Shown piece after piece: positions 1-13,257 of a stretch of 64,000 nucleotides of DNA (positions are counted from its first letter, which is position 1; each line of letters opens with the position of its first letter). Location: contig CM037585.1 in NCBI GenBank assembly GCA_021018995.1, forward strand, positions 117,760,331 through 117,824,330, written 5' to 3'. Below the pieces are notes generated by a model that ran no database searches, was not told the origin of the DNA, and saw only the letters and a list, made by a program, of their open reading frames with translations. This DNA comes from Chloranthus sessilifolius (taxonomy: Eukaryota; Streptophyta; Magnoliopsida; Chloranthales; Chloranthaceae). The translations under genes were made by a program, and so were the position numbers.

Positions 1-2087
1 GAGTTTACCAAAATGAGGGCTAAATACTATTAGAGAGATATGAGGCGAAGGATTACATCTTGGACTAATTGTAAACATCCCTACTAATCTGTGACATTCT
101 TAGCTTAAGTAGATAGAAAATCTCTATCTCTGTTTGTAGACCAGGTAGCCTAATCAAAGAATTTTTTGTTCTTTTTCACTAATCAAGTAGGATTGCAAGT
201 TTTGAACTGAAGACCGAAATTGACCGAAAACCGGTTTGTCAAACCAGGCCGAAACCGACCCAAAACAGGAAAAAAAGAAACCATTTCCCAATCAATTTGG
301 TTTCAGTTTGGGGTGGCCAAAATTGAAAATCCGATGGGTAGGTTTAGAAAACCGACCAAATTGGAAATACCCTGATAAAAACAAAGAAAAAACGAAAAAA
401 AACCCGAAACTGAACCGGACCAAATAGATTTTTTAGATTCAGTTTCAAGTTTTCAAATTTTAACTTAACCGAAACCAAACCAATTTGTTTCAATTTCAAT
501 TTGTTTCAGTTCGGTTACGCATCAGGCTAAACCAAACCGAAAACCAAAATTTCGGTTTCAGCTCCATTCGGTTTCACCCAATCTGCACCCCCAACAACAA
601 TGATGTATCATTCAAGCTCTTCCTTACCAACAAAGAGGAAAACAAGTAACAGAGAAAATACCATAAAGGAAGAGTTAGAGCATCTAAAAAGAAGATTGAT
701 CAAGCAGATAATTAGAAAAAATAGAAGACTCACAAAAAGCAGAGAATCAATTTAATAATAGAGCATCTAAAGATTAAAAAACAAAAAAAAATCTCTAATA
801 GGCTTTCAAATAAAAGAAAAATATAGAACCAGAAGGGATTTATGAAGCAAATCTAGCAAACTAAAGACATTAGAATCAATCCAAAATCATTTGCAAATAC
901 CCTATTTTCGTATTGGTAGAGATCTGGCATCAAAGGCTTACTTTTCTTTTTAATTTTGAATGAAATACTTCAAATTACCCCTTATAAATAAAGATCAAGT
1001 AAAAAAATTCCCCATTTTTCATGTGTATCTCTTCCAACACATTCACTTCATTTCCTTAGTGTTAAGAATTCAGATTTTAAAATTCTTGAAATGGTCCCTA
1101 GAAATTGCAAAGAAAATAAAACCCAAATAATTAAATTCAAGAATCAACCCGATCCATTTTCCATGGTGAACTACACTTGAAGTGGGTTCCATCAAAACAA
1201 CAAGAAAAAGCCAAATTACCACAAAACAACAAGAAAAAAAATGATTTAGAATTAAAAGATCTTCTGTTTCTAGGTGCATCATCATGCAGCACCAGCACTC
1301 TTAGGATTAAAAGAATGAATTCTATGTTAACAAAAAAAAAGGAAATGTCCTAGATTCTAAAATCAACAACATGAAATGAAGCCCACACAAATACAATAAA
1401 AACTATATCATCTCATGGGGGCTAAAACAAAATAAGAGTCATAAAATAGAGAAAGCATTTTATAAATAAAAATAATTCTACAAAAAATAGAAAATATGTG
1501 TCGAATGAATTTGCATATCCATACATGAAGGAGACGAGGATGAGAGCTTTGAAGATTGTGGTGTTTGGATGCCCATTTATAGCAGAAATCCAAGATTTAG
1601 AGCCTGGTAAAATCTCCCTACCATCATTTCTCCCAGATCTGGTACCCTAAATTTTCCCTTTCCACCATCACCTCAACCCTGCAATCCCATCCCTATTTCG
1701 ATGGCTTCTTTCATAACCTGGGCAAGATGGCAGCCAGGTTCATCGTACCTATCTACAACCCTAGATTCACCATCAGCTTTGCCTAAGATTTTCTGCCCAA
1801 ACCTCCGATTTGGTGGGCTACTCGAGGGAACGTCCTCTCGAAACCCATCTTCAGTAAGGAGGTCTCTTAGCTCACCTGCAATCGTGAATAGCATGGGGTG
1901 GTTGTCTCTATTAAAAGCTCTTAAAAGCTAGAAGAAAATGGAGTTGGTTGCCTCTGTTAAAAGAAAAGCCCCTTAGCAAGGATGCCTCTGTTAAAAGCCC
2001 TTAAAATAATGAGATTTTTTTATAGCCGTTGGGGGAGTTCCTGTAATTTTCGTCTCTTAACAAGCCTGGGCTTCGGAAGAGTGGACT
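1..2087. other. AT-rich intergenic DNA, no firm gene
   Basis: No convincing gene is visible. Positions about 190-590 are a dense run of CCGAAACC / GGTTTCGG words in both orientations, like the interiors of the hAT-type MITEs elsewhere in the window, but clear ends were not found. A 73-codon minus-strand frame (1894-1673) has balanced composition and could be an exon of an unrecognised gene or chance. It has no recognisable domain. The remainder is A-rich sequence. Confidence 0.5.
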
Positions 2088-2096
2088 TAAAAAATA

Positions 2097-2980
2097 GGAT
2101 TTTTTGCAAATACGTTATCCTAAAATTGTATAAAAATCCTCTAACTTATGCCTATTTACAATGCACCCCTATTTTATGTTCCTTTACAAATATCCCTACC
2201 GTTAAATGATAATTAACTAGGCGTCATTTTTTTAATTAAATGACGTGTTTACCCTTACTTAACATTATATATAAAATCATCATTATTATTTTTCAACTTT
2301 GACAACATTTTAAACGGTGGACAAGCATCGGATGCTGCCCATATTTTTTAGCTGAAATATAATTGATCGCCTATAAGTTGTCGTGTTACCCAATTTTCGA
2401 TTTGGGCGTTTATGACGCTCACTTGACTCGTGAGTAACTCTAAAATGCTATCCCTATTGGCACCATCCCGACCCTACCATCGTTACGAACCAATTGAGCA
2501 TCATGGACAGTCAAATCGTAAATCGGGTGAGTAAACACGTCATTCAATTGAGCACTCATCGGAGATGCTCAATTGGTTCGTAACGATGGTAGGGTCGGGA
2601 TGGTGCCAACAGGGGTAACATTTTAGAGCTATTCATGAGTCAAGTGAGCATTATAGAAACCCAAATCAAAAATCGGGTAACACGACAATTTATAGGTGAT
2701 TAATCATGTTTTACTCAAAAATTTTGGGTAGGATCCATTGCTTATCCACCGTTTAAAATGCGATCAAAGTTAGAAAAATACAATAATCATTTTGTATATA
2801 ATGTTAAGTAAGAGTAAACACGTCATTTAATTAAAGAAATAGCGCCTAATTAATTGTCATTTACCGGCAGGAGTATTTATAAAGGAAACAGAAAAGTACG
2901 GGGTGCAATATAAATAAGCATAACTTAAGTGCTTTTATGCAATTTCAGTATAACATAGGAGCATATTTGCGAAAAAATCA
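2097..2980. mobile_element. MULE-type foldback element, 884 bp
   Basis: Two arms of roughly 400 bp are inverted copies of each other around a ~60-bp spacer (about 2503-2563). The inner arm ends are nearly perfect over 50 bp (2453-2502 against 2564-2613). The termini read GGATTTTTTGCAAATA on the left and, inverted, TGATTTTTTCGCAAATA on the right. The flanks carry an exact 9-bp direct repeat, TAAAAAATA, at 2088-2096 and 2981-2989, the duplication length made by Mutator-like transposases. No coding capacity, so non-autonomous. The transcript would fold into a long hairpin. It lies about 0.8 kb upstream of the RPL8 start. Confidence 0.85.
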
Positions 2981-3224
2981 TAAAAAATACCTCCAGAGTG
3001 AACATTATTACGTAGGCTTCACCGCTGAGACGTTTTTTTTATCATACTTGAGCAATAGAGCAAAACGAATGTACCATTTGGGTTTCTCGTGACATTAGTT
3101 ACATCGGACGCGGTGATAACGTTCACTATTTGCAATGTGTGTAGAATGGATTAAACACATGATCATCTGAGGATAAGCTCATGATCTCAAGATCTAAAAA
3201 TTAAGACAAAAAAAGATCTTGACC

Positions 3225-3590
3225 ATTTTAGGGCTGTCATCAGCATAGTGATAAATTTCACTGAAATTTTGTGAAATTTTGCGAATTTCACCGAAGAGAG
3301 GGTCAAAGGAAAATTTTGAAAAAATTAGCATTTTTTCAATATTTTTCGAGGAAGTTTCGGTAAATTTTAGTATTTTTTTATATTTAATTATTATTATTAT
3401 TATTAAATGTTAGTAATTTAATATATATTGTAATAAAATTTTTTAAAAATATTAAATATTTTTTTTTATGCATTTTTAATCCTCGAAACTTTTTTAATTT
3501 TTTTTCGAAAGGTATCGAAATTAATCCAAAAGAACCCCCATCGAAAATTACCGAAAACGAAATTTGTCACTACGGTGAATGGCTCAGGTC
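3225..3590. repeat. AT-rich inverted repeat with GAAATTT words
   Basis: The segment opens with GTGATAAATTTCACTGAAATTTTG and closes with the roughly inverted GAAATTTGTCACTAC, enclosing AT-rich DNA with many GAAATTTT / AAAATTTC words. It looks like a decayed MITE with terminal inverted repeats. No clean target duplication was identified, so the superfamily is open. It separates the 884-bp foldback from the RPL8 promoter. Confidence 0.4.
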
Positions 3591-3701
3591 TACCTAATAC
3601 CTGACTCGACCTCACATAAAATACGGACCTTGGGATCAGTTTCGGGTCGGGCAGTTTGATTATCTTACTGGGCAGACAAAAGTTTGACCCGACCCGTTGA
3701 G

Positions 3702-4283
<582 letters not shown>

Positions 4284-4354
4284 TGATCTATTCTAGGGTT
4301 TTGATATGATTAGCTTTGCTGTAAAAACGGCTAGGTTCATTAGTGATATTATTA

Positions 4355-4780
4355 GGGATAATGGCTCTGGCCGTCATTTAAACACGATTATGGTGTTTAA
4401 ATGATCTAGCACCATTAAATTTGTAACTTTTATATCACACCGTTAAAGTGGCGCACATCTTGACCAATCTAAATTGTCCAAGTGGCAATCCATCATTGTA
4501 GCACATCTTAACCCAAAAAAGAACGCCTATAGGTCGATATGAATCATCCGATTGATGAACTTTGATATCAGCCATTCAAACTAAAAACAATGGTTGCTAT
4601 TATAGTAAACAGATCAGATGATTTGAATCGCTCAAAAAGCTTGATTTTTGAACTGATTACTCTTTGATATACGATCTCTCACTTTGACTGTGTGGATTAC
4701 CCTCGTGCCCACCCATTAATGGTGTGAGATCATTTAAACACCAAATTGGTGTTGAAATTACGTGACAGGAGAGTCGGTCC
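4355..4780. mobile_element. Family B MITE, copy B1
   Basis: Begins GGGATAATGGCTCT and ends in the inverted counterpart AGAGTCGGTCC. Inside each end is a small palindrome of the type TTTAAACACCA-TGGTGTTTAAA. Flanks ATATTATTA (4346-4354) and CTATTATTA (4781-4789) match at 8 of 9, so a 9-bp target duplication and a Mutator-like origin are likely. Non-coding. Confidence 0.75.
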
Positions 4781-5023
4781 CTATTATTATTATTGTTTTT
4801 TTTTTGTTATTATTATTATTATTATTTCATGAGCATTTTTATGTTATCCTCATCAATAACATGTTTTATTAGTTGATTTGATTCAGATGAACTGTGATCA
4901 TTAGCACAGTAACCAAGTTCGGATCCGGCAATCCCTCAGGAGGGTGTCAGTTCGGTTTAAATCTGATAACGGGAAAAAATTGTAAAAAATTGGGGATTAT
5001 GAAAATAATAATAAACTACTAAA

Positions 5024-5468
5024 GGGATAATGGCTCCTGACCGACATTTGAACACCAAAATGGTGTTTAAATGATCTCACGCCATCAAAAATTGACTTTT
5101 TTATCTCACACCATTGAAGTTTCATTTATCATTATGCCAAGTGGTGCACATCTGTGATAAATCTAAATTTTCCACGGGGCAATCTATCATTGGAACATGT
5201 CTCACCAAAGAAACATGCCTATAAGTGGATGTGAACCATCCAATTGATGAATTTTAATATCAGCATGAACGCAAAAAGAATCGTTGATAATATAGTCCAC
5301 AGATCAGATGTTTAAATCTCCCTAAAACACCATTTTCAGGCTTGTTGCATATCATTCTATGATCTATCACTTTGACGATATGGATCACCTACATCCTAAA
5401 CCGTTGATGGTGTAAGATCATTTAAACACCATTTTGGTGTTTAAATAACGGCGTGGAGAGTCGAGTCC
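5024..5468. mobile_element. Family B MITE, copy B2
   Basis: Same ends and the same interior as B1, in the same orientation 244 bp further on. Flanks ACTACTAAA (5015-5023) and ATTATTAAA (5469-5477) match at 7 of 9, both differences being C/T transitions. The best copy for defining the family interior: it has both terminal palindromes and the central block with CACTTTGACGATATGGATCACC. Confidence 0.75.
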
Positions 5469-5559
5469 ATTATTAAAATATACAAAAATACATGCTATCT
5501 TATTTAAAGTTATCAATGATGTCTTTAAATAATAATACAAGTGTATTACATAGTCCTCA

Positions 5560-5760
5560 TGTCTTAAACAATTTAAAATCTTAAAAAACCATAGAAAGTA
5601 TGATTAAAGCATATATCACAATGATTAAAATTTGAAAAACATTTGGAAAATTGAAGAATTAAGTGAATATTCGGCAAAAGGTTCCGTAGATCACCTATTT
5701 GGAGAATTTTTTCAAAATTTTGATTTAGTTGGCGATTTTTGTGACAGATATCATTAGGAA
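5560..5760. repeat. Dispersed repeat shared with 26070-26285
   Basis: Contains GTATGATTAAAGC...ATCACAATGATTAAAATTT...AAGTGAATATTCGGC...GGAGAATTTTTTCAAAATTTT. The same order of words recurs at about 26070-26285 with many substitutions. No ends or coding capacity seen, so it is listed only as a divergent repeat pair. Confidence 0.4.
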
Positions 5761-5982
5761 GTAGTTCCTCAGAATTTTTCAATGTTGAAGGTTGCAAGCA
5801 TGGCATATTAGTGTTGTAATTTTATCGAGATTTGCATGTGTGCACCGACTGAACACAAAGAGGGATAAAGATTATTGACTTGTCTATGATTGGTAGATGG
5901 AATTATAGTTGAAATTTCATAAAGATGACCACGTGCTCTTAAGCAAACTTGAGAATAATTTGTAGGAATTTTGTCCTTGATC

Positions 5983-6535
5983 CAGCGGTGGAGCCAGAAT
6001 TTTCTTACAAGGAGGGAAAGTTGTCCACAGAGAGAATGAGTTACTATTAGGTAAGCAACACGAGTTTCAAGTGACTTGGTACTCAGGGCACTTCTTGGGA
6101 TGTGTTCCATGTGTAATTAACATGTGTGTCGAAAAACGATCTCCATTCGATTCAAAGCCGTCAAACGACATCTAAATTTACTGGCTACCATATAATTCAA
6201 TAGCATTAATTTTTAATGGTGTTTAACTACATTGGATCAGACGATGAGAATGTTTTCATTTCAATCTCTTACAAAATAATTCTTGAGATCATGGGAATCA
6301 AAATTACAAGGATAACATGATGGTTCCACATGGCACACATCCCAAAAAGTGACATGAGTACCAAGAGCATCTGAGCTGAAGTCAAGTACCTAATACTAAC
6401 TCAAAATTATACAGGGGCATCCAGTAGATTAAAAAGGGGGGAACTGCCCGTGCTATAGCCTCTCTAGGTTATTACATTTAGTTTTAGTTAGGGGGGGGAA
6501 CTCCCCCCCGAAACCACTACTTGGATCCGCCACTG
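5983..6535. mobile_element. hAT-type MITE, 553 bp
   Basis: Terminal inverted repeats CAGCGGTGGAGCCAGAA (left) and, inverted on the right, CAGTGGCGGATCCAAG. Flanks CCTTGATC (5975-5982) and CCTAGATC (6536-6543) match at 7 of 8, the 8-bp duplication typical of hAT elements. Non-coding. A second palindromic repeat (about 6068-6410, with GGGATGTGTTCCATG / CATGGCACACATCCC arms) is nested inside. It has relatives near 12165-12345, 27590-27900 and 48580-48880. Confidence 0.75.
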
Positions 6536-8507
6536 CCTAGATCTCGACTCATATTTGCCAAGATGTATAGTTTTTGCTATGGAAGATATTTTGTACATCT
6601 TTGGTAGCTTCATGTTGATCTCAATGGTGACTGTGGAGGAAACTTATTCCAATATTGTCAAAGGTTCTTTTGTAAACCCATAAGTATATATGTTATTGCT
6701 AAAATCACAAATTGTTTTGGCTAGTCCATGACTGGATACTGAAGCCAGGACCAGACTATACAATTGATGGGTCAAAATATCAAACTTTGTTAAGCAGCTG
6801 GCCATTTCACTGCTCCTTGGAACCATAGATACAGACCACATTCAGTGTAGGAGATGTGTGAAAATTTGATTGGGTTTCACAAATATTAGGGTGATTCTTC
6901 TTGGAAATGTTAGCATATATTTTGAGATACATTAAAAAAGCCTCAATTTTTTCAGGAAACTGTCGAGGGAACAATTTCAATTTGATTCGTCCATTTTCAC
7001 AGAAACCTTAGGGAAATATAATATAGATTATTGTTATGTAAGATCTTATATGATGTTATGTGTATAGACATTTTAAAGGATTAATGGGGCATTGACAACA
7101 TTAGTAGATGATTGAATTTATAAAGATTCTTTTACCTCATTAATCCTGTGAAAAGCTGACTTCTGCAACTTTCCGGTCCTTAGAAATATGGGAAAGTCTT
7201 CTTTTTGGCAGGATTATTGATATCAGTGAGGAGAATGAAACCCTATATTTGATCTTTTATATCTTATATAAACTAAAACATTATACATATATATGTAATA
7301 TAAATCATCTCTCTTCTTCAATACTTTTATACGGAGGATGCTAGGATTTATCAGATTCATATTTACCTCATCAAACAGCCCAAAAATATCTGTGACGGTT
7401 TGCATATAGACGAATCATTCGAGGAGATTAGCTATGGTCTGTGCATATGACAATCACATTTGTCTTAGAAAATTTTTGTGTATAATAATCACTTGTTTCT
7501 CTTCATTTTCAAAGCAATATTTCTTTTTTCACCCTTGTTACTTATATCTTTTACTACCTATATGATAGTTTGTAGCTTCCCCTCGTTTATCAGAGCAGCC
7601 TCTCGTGTCTTCCCTTACTGCTTGGTTAACTATTTGTAGAACAACATGAAGATGAGTTTAGTGTTGTCCTCAAGCTCTTGGAAATGGGAACAACATAACC
7701 AAAAAGATGGGTATTAGTGATGTTTATCATCTTACGCTTTTTAAAACTTTGTTCAATCCTACTTTGGATCTTTTAAAAATATTATTTTTATTTTATATTT
7801 TGGCAGTGTAGTCACATGGCATTGCTATAGCGAGGGTTTAAATAAGGTGTTGTCATGTGGGTTTAGCAGCATGATGTTACTTTTTTAGATTTTTTAAAAA
7901 TTTTATAAGGGCTCGTTTTCCCTTTTATAGTTATTAATGGGTTTTTAAGCCTTTATTTTTTATTTGAAGGGCTTTTTTGTCCTTGAAAAATATTTAAAGC
8001 CTTAAAATTGGCGTCACCCGAAAGGGTTTTTGCTCCTCGTCTCTCTTGACTTTCTCCCTCAGTATCTACTCTCTCAGATCTCTTCCTCTCTCCTGTTTGT
8101 CTCTTATCCCTTTTCATCTCTCTCTCTCTCTCTCTCTCACATTCTCCTATCTATCTCGGCCACCAACGATTCAAGATTAATACTCTGACACATAATTAGT
8201 GAGGTGGTGGCCTTAGAACTCCCTTAATTTTTTATTTATAGAAAAACTTTGATAAAATATCTTTTTTTTTTCTTTTTTTTTTTAATTATTGGTAAATCTC
8301 TTGATTTCTTTGTGATTTCACTGTGAATATATTGATTTCAAGGTGAAATCGGTTTTTACTTAAAAATTGTAACAACAATATTGAGACTTTTTAATTTTTT
8401 AAAAGACAACTATTATATATTGAATCATATATCTTTTTAATAATACCATTAAAAAAAATTAATAAACCCTTTTTCCTCAAAAAATTTTAAAATAGAAAAA
8501 TTGAAAG

Positions 8508-8690
8508 GGTCAATTATGTATAAAATATATATAAATGAAAAAAATACAATGGAAGTGTCGCCATTTCAAGGTTATAGTGTCGCAAGCATGGGCGGGAATA
8601 ATTATGTATAAAATATATGAAAATGAAAAAAATACCAAAGAAATGTCACCATGGCAAGGTTATAGTGTAGTGAGCATGGGCGCCATGCCC
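8508..8690 (+). repeat. Tandem duplication, ~90-bp unit
   Basis: Two adjacent units of about 90 bp, each running from AATTATGTATAAAATATAT through GTGTCGCCAT / TGTCACCAT to GTGCGCAAGCATGGGCG-like ends, differ by scattered substitutions. A second short duplication around AATTAAGTCGCAT.GA.TTT follows at 8789-8895. Non-coding intron sequence. Confidence 0.6.
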
Positions 8691-9074
8691 TCGTCTCGAC
8701 TTCTGTATTGATAGCATGACATTGCTCAATCCCACTCTAATAATTTGCATGCAAATGCATGACCCTCCATTTCTCTTTTCTACGGTAAAGCGATTATTAA
8801 GTCGCATGGAATTTTAACTAGGTACCGGTAATTGCTTAGAACACCATGAAAGACATAATTAAGTCGCATAGAGTTTCAGCTAGGTGTCACTAGTGGCACC
8901 CCGACACACATATTTGTTCTAGGATTTCGTTTAGATATTTATCTTTGTTGAACATGCAAAGTTTGGTAGTTATACACCCAGTGCTATTAAGATGCATTCT
9001 GCTGGAAGCTTCTATACATGTTAGCTCTCATAAGCAGTACCAAACATCTTACATGGATCTTCTCATCTCTAAAT

Positions 9075-9960
9075 CAAGGTGTCAGTATCAGTATCTTCCG
9101 ATATGGTACGGTATTGCTAATACCTTATCGTTTTTTTTTGAAAAAAATAAAAAATAAAAAACTGGTTGTATCAATCATTATCGGCCGATACCGAGCCAGG
9201 ATCGGCCAATACTGACCAATATCACTGTTGATCAGCTGATCCGGAGGGGGAAAAGAGATGCCGAACCTGTGCTCCATGTGTTTATAGTCTGAAGAATCGG
9301 CATTGCACCTCTTCCTTCATTGCTGGGTGGCTTGCAAGATTTGGGGAATCCTTCACAAATCCGTTTGGTATGGCGCCGAGTCCTCTTCATATCCTGGCTT
9401 GGAATGTGCTTGGAAGGGAATTTCGAGGCTTTTTGGTGGGTTGGGTTCTTTGCGGTGTTATGGGGTACATGGCTGGAAAGGAATGTTCGCATTTTCAATT
9501 AGTGTCACCTGACTGGGATGATCGTGAAGAGTGTGATGGATCTTATGTGCCTAAGGGTTAGGCTGGACAAGAAGGGCCCCTGTGATAGCACGGTTATTTT
9601 TGATCCCAGGTAGAGGAGTCAAGACTTCTCCCCGGGTTCTCGGTCTGCTTCTGTAGGCTGTGGTTTTGGTTTCGCTTTGTAGTTCTGTTGTTTTTCCTTT
9701 GTTTTTTTCTGTTTTGTTCTTGTTTTCATTTTGTTTAGTGGTTTCACCCGGTGTGTTGTAAGGTTTCCAGCTCCTCGCTGGGTTGCTTTAATAAATTTCG
9801 TGCGTTTATTGATAATAAAAAAAAAAAACTGACCAGTGTCGGTTCGATACCGATACCTTTTTTGTGGTGGTATCAGTGTCTGTTCTCGACGAAACCGATA
9901 TGGTATCCGAGATGCTGTGTTGTTACGGCATATCTGTATCGGCTGAATTTTGATACCATG
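9075..9960. mobile_element. gatacc-type hAT MITE E1, split by a LINE
   Basis: Left end CAAGGTGTCAGTATCAG and right end (inverted) CATGGTATCAAAATTCAG, with flanks CTCTAAAT (9067-9074) and TTCTAAAT (9961-9968) matching at 7 of 8, as expected of hAT. What remains of the interior is short palindromic words of the GGTATCGGCCGATACC type. The middle (9224-9827) is a later LINE insertion. Same family as E2 (52199) and E3 (58600). Confidence 0.75.
9224..9827 (+). mobile_element. 5'-truncated L1-type LINE, 3' end only
   Basis: The upstream part encodes traces of the plant LINE C-terminal region: the HLFLHCWVACKIWG block (about 9303-9350) of the reverse-transcriptase-associated zinc-binding domain and WLERNVRIF (about 9466-9497). 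A ~300-bp T-rich 3' UTR and a terminal A run follow. Target duplication ACTGACCAATATC (9211-9223) against ACTGACCAGTGTC (9828-9840), 11 of 13. Stop codons are present and no start region remains. It inserted into E1 and so is younger than it. Confidence 0.8.
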
Positions 9961-10033
9961 TTCTAAATAACTTAATTTTACTGCTATGGTGCCTAAACGT
10001 TGTCAGTCAAATTATTTGTAGCTCCCTGTTTAA

Positions 10034-10414
<381 letters not shown>

Positions 10415-11505
10415 TGAGTTTATTTTTTTGCACTTATTTGATCCAGAGTTTTTGTTTGTTTCTTTAGTTACTTCTGAGACTTCAGACATTATTGTTCAAG
10501 ATTTTGTAGTTTGGTAAGATTCTGATTAGTTTCCAATATATAAACTAGTTTGTCAACTTGGTTTGGTTTCTGTTTATCAGTCTAGTAAATTTCTTTTTGG
10601 GTAAGATTTGGCTTCCTGGTGAGAATGTTGATGTGTGGCGTCTCAACCAGTTTGGACAATAATTTGTTGGTGTGTTTAGTCAGTGTCACCAAATTCACCG
10701 ATTTTTAAAAAAATCTGCAATTAAATCGTGAAGTTAAGGATCTGCAAATTAATCACGAATTATTCATGAATTTCTAAAAGAAAATTTGTTATATATTTTT
10801 TATTATTTGAAAATTCGTGAATTATTTATGAATAGTTCAATGAATCGTTGTTTTATTTTATTTTATTATACTTTTTAATCTTTTTTAATTTTTTTTCTCT
10901 GAATTTTCCCCCAAACTTATCAAATTTTAACCTTACCGAATTATAGCCGATCCCTGACTTGATGACTATGCGTGTGGTTATTTAATTTTACAATCACATT
11001 TCGAGAAGTTGCATCTACAATGTACATTCTCGCCGTCTCTCACCCATATTTTAGTCTGGTGGATAAGGTGTTTAGTACCTGGAGACAGCAAAGAGCTATT
11101 TTTGTGTTAAAGATAATTGGTTTTTTGGAAGAGGTGTGGTGCTCAGATTAATCTCCTTTTAACCAGAAAATCAGTGAAAGATTAAGAAGGTTCGATTTGG
11201 ACACAAAAACTGATTATATTAGGTTAATGGTGCTGCCCCAAGTTAAAATAATCTATGGCAGGGCTAACCTCTGTAAATTATATCTTGAGCAATTTGCCAA
11301 CAAGGGGTTGGATTTGAACTCAAAACCTCTCCTTCTTGAAGAGTGGTCCTGGGCTGAGTCGATTGGTATATTTTCATCACAGTTGATTATGATGTGGAGA
11401 AAATGGTTCACGATGAATAATATAGGATTGCTTACTATTGATATTTTACTTAAGAGCGCTATTAATGTAAGCTAATTAAATTTTCTGTCTAAACTGGCTT
11501 TTTAA
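10415..11505 (+). other. RPL8 3' UTR and intergenic DNA
   Basis: About 200 bp of T-rich sequence after the stop looks like the 3' UTR; no single clear poly(A) signal can be chosen. The rest is AT-rich. About 10690-10950 resembles the GAAATTC/GAATTTC-type decayed inverted repeat seen at 3225-3590. No gene seen. Confidence 0.5.
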
Positions 11506-11818
11506 GGCTGTATTTGGCATAACTCTTTGGAAGAGTAGGAAAGAGCACTTGCTAAATGAAAATAGGGGAAGAGAGAAGGATTGGAGGAAGAGAAAAAAAA
11601 AAGGGAAGAATGGTCTTTGAAATATGAAAAACAGTAACTCTTTAAAGAGCCTGGAAAATTTTGCTCTTTTTAAAGACCACTGTTTTTCTTATTTGAAAGA
11701 GTAGCCTCCCTTTTATCTTCTTCTAATTCTCTCTCTCACATTTCTTTGCAATAATAAAGGGCAGCTGCTGCTCTTTTCTATTTTTCTATTCCCGAATAGC
11801 AATGCCAAAAACACTGCC
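11506..11818. mobile_element. PIF/Harbinger-like (Tourist-type) MITE
   Basis: Ends GGCTGTATTTGGCAT and, inverted, GGCAGTGTTTTTGGCAT, flanked by TAA at 11503-11505 and 11819-11821. A 3-bp TAA/TTA duplication with GGC...TGTTTGG ends is the Tourist signature. The 313-bp interior is a hairpin of AAGAGxxGTCTTT-like words and encodes nothing. Confidence 0.7.
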
Positions 11819-11821
11819 TAA

Positions 11822-12781
11822 GAAACTGTCATTGTGGTAGGAAATTGACCGAAGCCTAGCCACTTGCCATGATCGATTGGGTATCAAATGCCCATGTTTT
11901 TGTGAAGAGATTCCTTCGACCCATTTTTAAGCTCTGTGGCACATGCTTTTAAGCAATCTAAGGCATCAAGCTTCAAAGCAGTAGCTTATATATTGAGCTG
12001 AAGTCGAGGGTAATCTCAACTCTTTTAAGTGCTTGATTCAGGTAACCCCACATCGAACTGTTTCACCGTTTTTAACATAAAGGGCATTTACAACCAAAGA
12101 TTAGACGTTCGCAACCAGTGGAAAACCTAAATGTTACTATTGCTAACTGCCTTGAATCATACTATGGACATGATTTTTTGTCCCACTCTCCTACACAATA
12201 GATCTTGAGATCATGGCCTACCTATTAGATGATCATATGTTAATTTCACGGCACACACATCCCAAAAAACAACTGATCATGGTGTCCCAACGGAAGATTC
12301 CTGGCTCACTTTTGGGGATGTGTTTCACATTGAATCAACATCGAAAAAAACTGAAAAATGAATAAAAAAGTAAAAACACTCGAAACCATAACCAAGCCGA
12401 TATGTTCATCTTTGGTTTCAGTTCAAGGTAAACCAAACCGAAAACTGAAAGTTGTGTTTTCGATTCGATTTGGTTAACAGGAATTCGCATCCCTTCTGAT
12501 CTCCCTCATACGCATAAAAGGTCTTCCACGACCTGCTTGGCTGCTTGAAATCTGATATATTCATCCATGATGTATGTTTCGGGCTTCAGATTCCCACATG
12601 GAGATCATGTTTCTGGCATAAACTAGCACATTTTCATCCCCGGAAATAAGATTATTATTGACTGCAACATATGTAACATACTTTACAAATCCGATTTGCA
12701 CTGATATGAACTGTTTGATCAAAATTTCAAGCAACTAAGCCATCATCTCTAAAATGGATCATAGCCCAAAATTTCTAGACA
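11822..12781. repeat. Intergenic DNA with a palindromic repeat
   Basis: Positions 12165-12345 hold a palindromic repeat with AATAGATCTTGAGATCATGG and CACACACATCCCAAAA words, shared with about 6068-6410, 27590-27900 and 48580-48880. A CCGAAAACTGAAAG-type run follows (12380-12480). The last ~250 bp should hold the 3' UTR of the receptor kinase gene. No clear AATAAA was seen in the expected place. Confidence 0.45.
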
Positions 12782-13257
12782 TCACACACTGCATACCAGA
12801 TCATCATCATTTTCATCATCCTCATCATCCATGGAAGTTCTGTTTCTTCGACTCCTCTTCATGCCATATAAGGAACTACTCACAGCATGGAGGAGGGGAG
12901 CCACATCATGATCGCGGCCACCCTTTTCGTTACCGTTACATTGCAGAGGACTGCACCGGAGTAAGGTTTGTAACACGCCCTTCATTGTAGGCCTAGTAGA
13001 AGGCAATGTGCTTGTACAAATGAGCCCTAGTTGAAGAACGACATTCATTTGGTCCAAGTAACATGGTTCTATGATGTCTGGGTCGACGACATCGGTGATG
13101 GAGATATTACCCTCTTGGAAGTGTCGCCATGCCCAGTCCGCAAGGCACATTTCCCCATCTCCGTCGTTGGCTTTCCTTCCGGTCACCAGTTCTAGAAGGA
13201 CCACCCCAAAGCTATAAACATCGCTCTTCTCACTCACTCTTGTTGAGGAGGCATACT
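12782..13257 (-). CDS. HSL3-like LRR receptor kinase, exon 2
   Basis: Read on the minus strand from 13257. The first two bases complete the Glu of the APE motif ([23 protein letters not shown]), then comes the C-terminal kinase lobe with [16 protein letters not shown] and the invariant [12 protein letters not shown] arginine. The protein ends in an acidic tail ([16 protein letters not shown]) and TGA at 12784-12782. Acceptor TTGCAG lies just 5' on the minus strand (13260-13258). With exon 1 this gives 3090 bp, 1029 residues. The tail rich in Asp/Glu after an APLL block resembles Arabidopsis At5g25930 (HSL3) as I remember it. Confidence 0.9.

Noticed and set aside
1673-1894. 73-codon minus frame as a gene
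   Set aside because: Composition is reasonable, but no domain, no confirmed splice sites and no promoter were found. Kept only as a remark in the intergenic entry.
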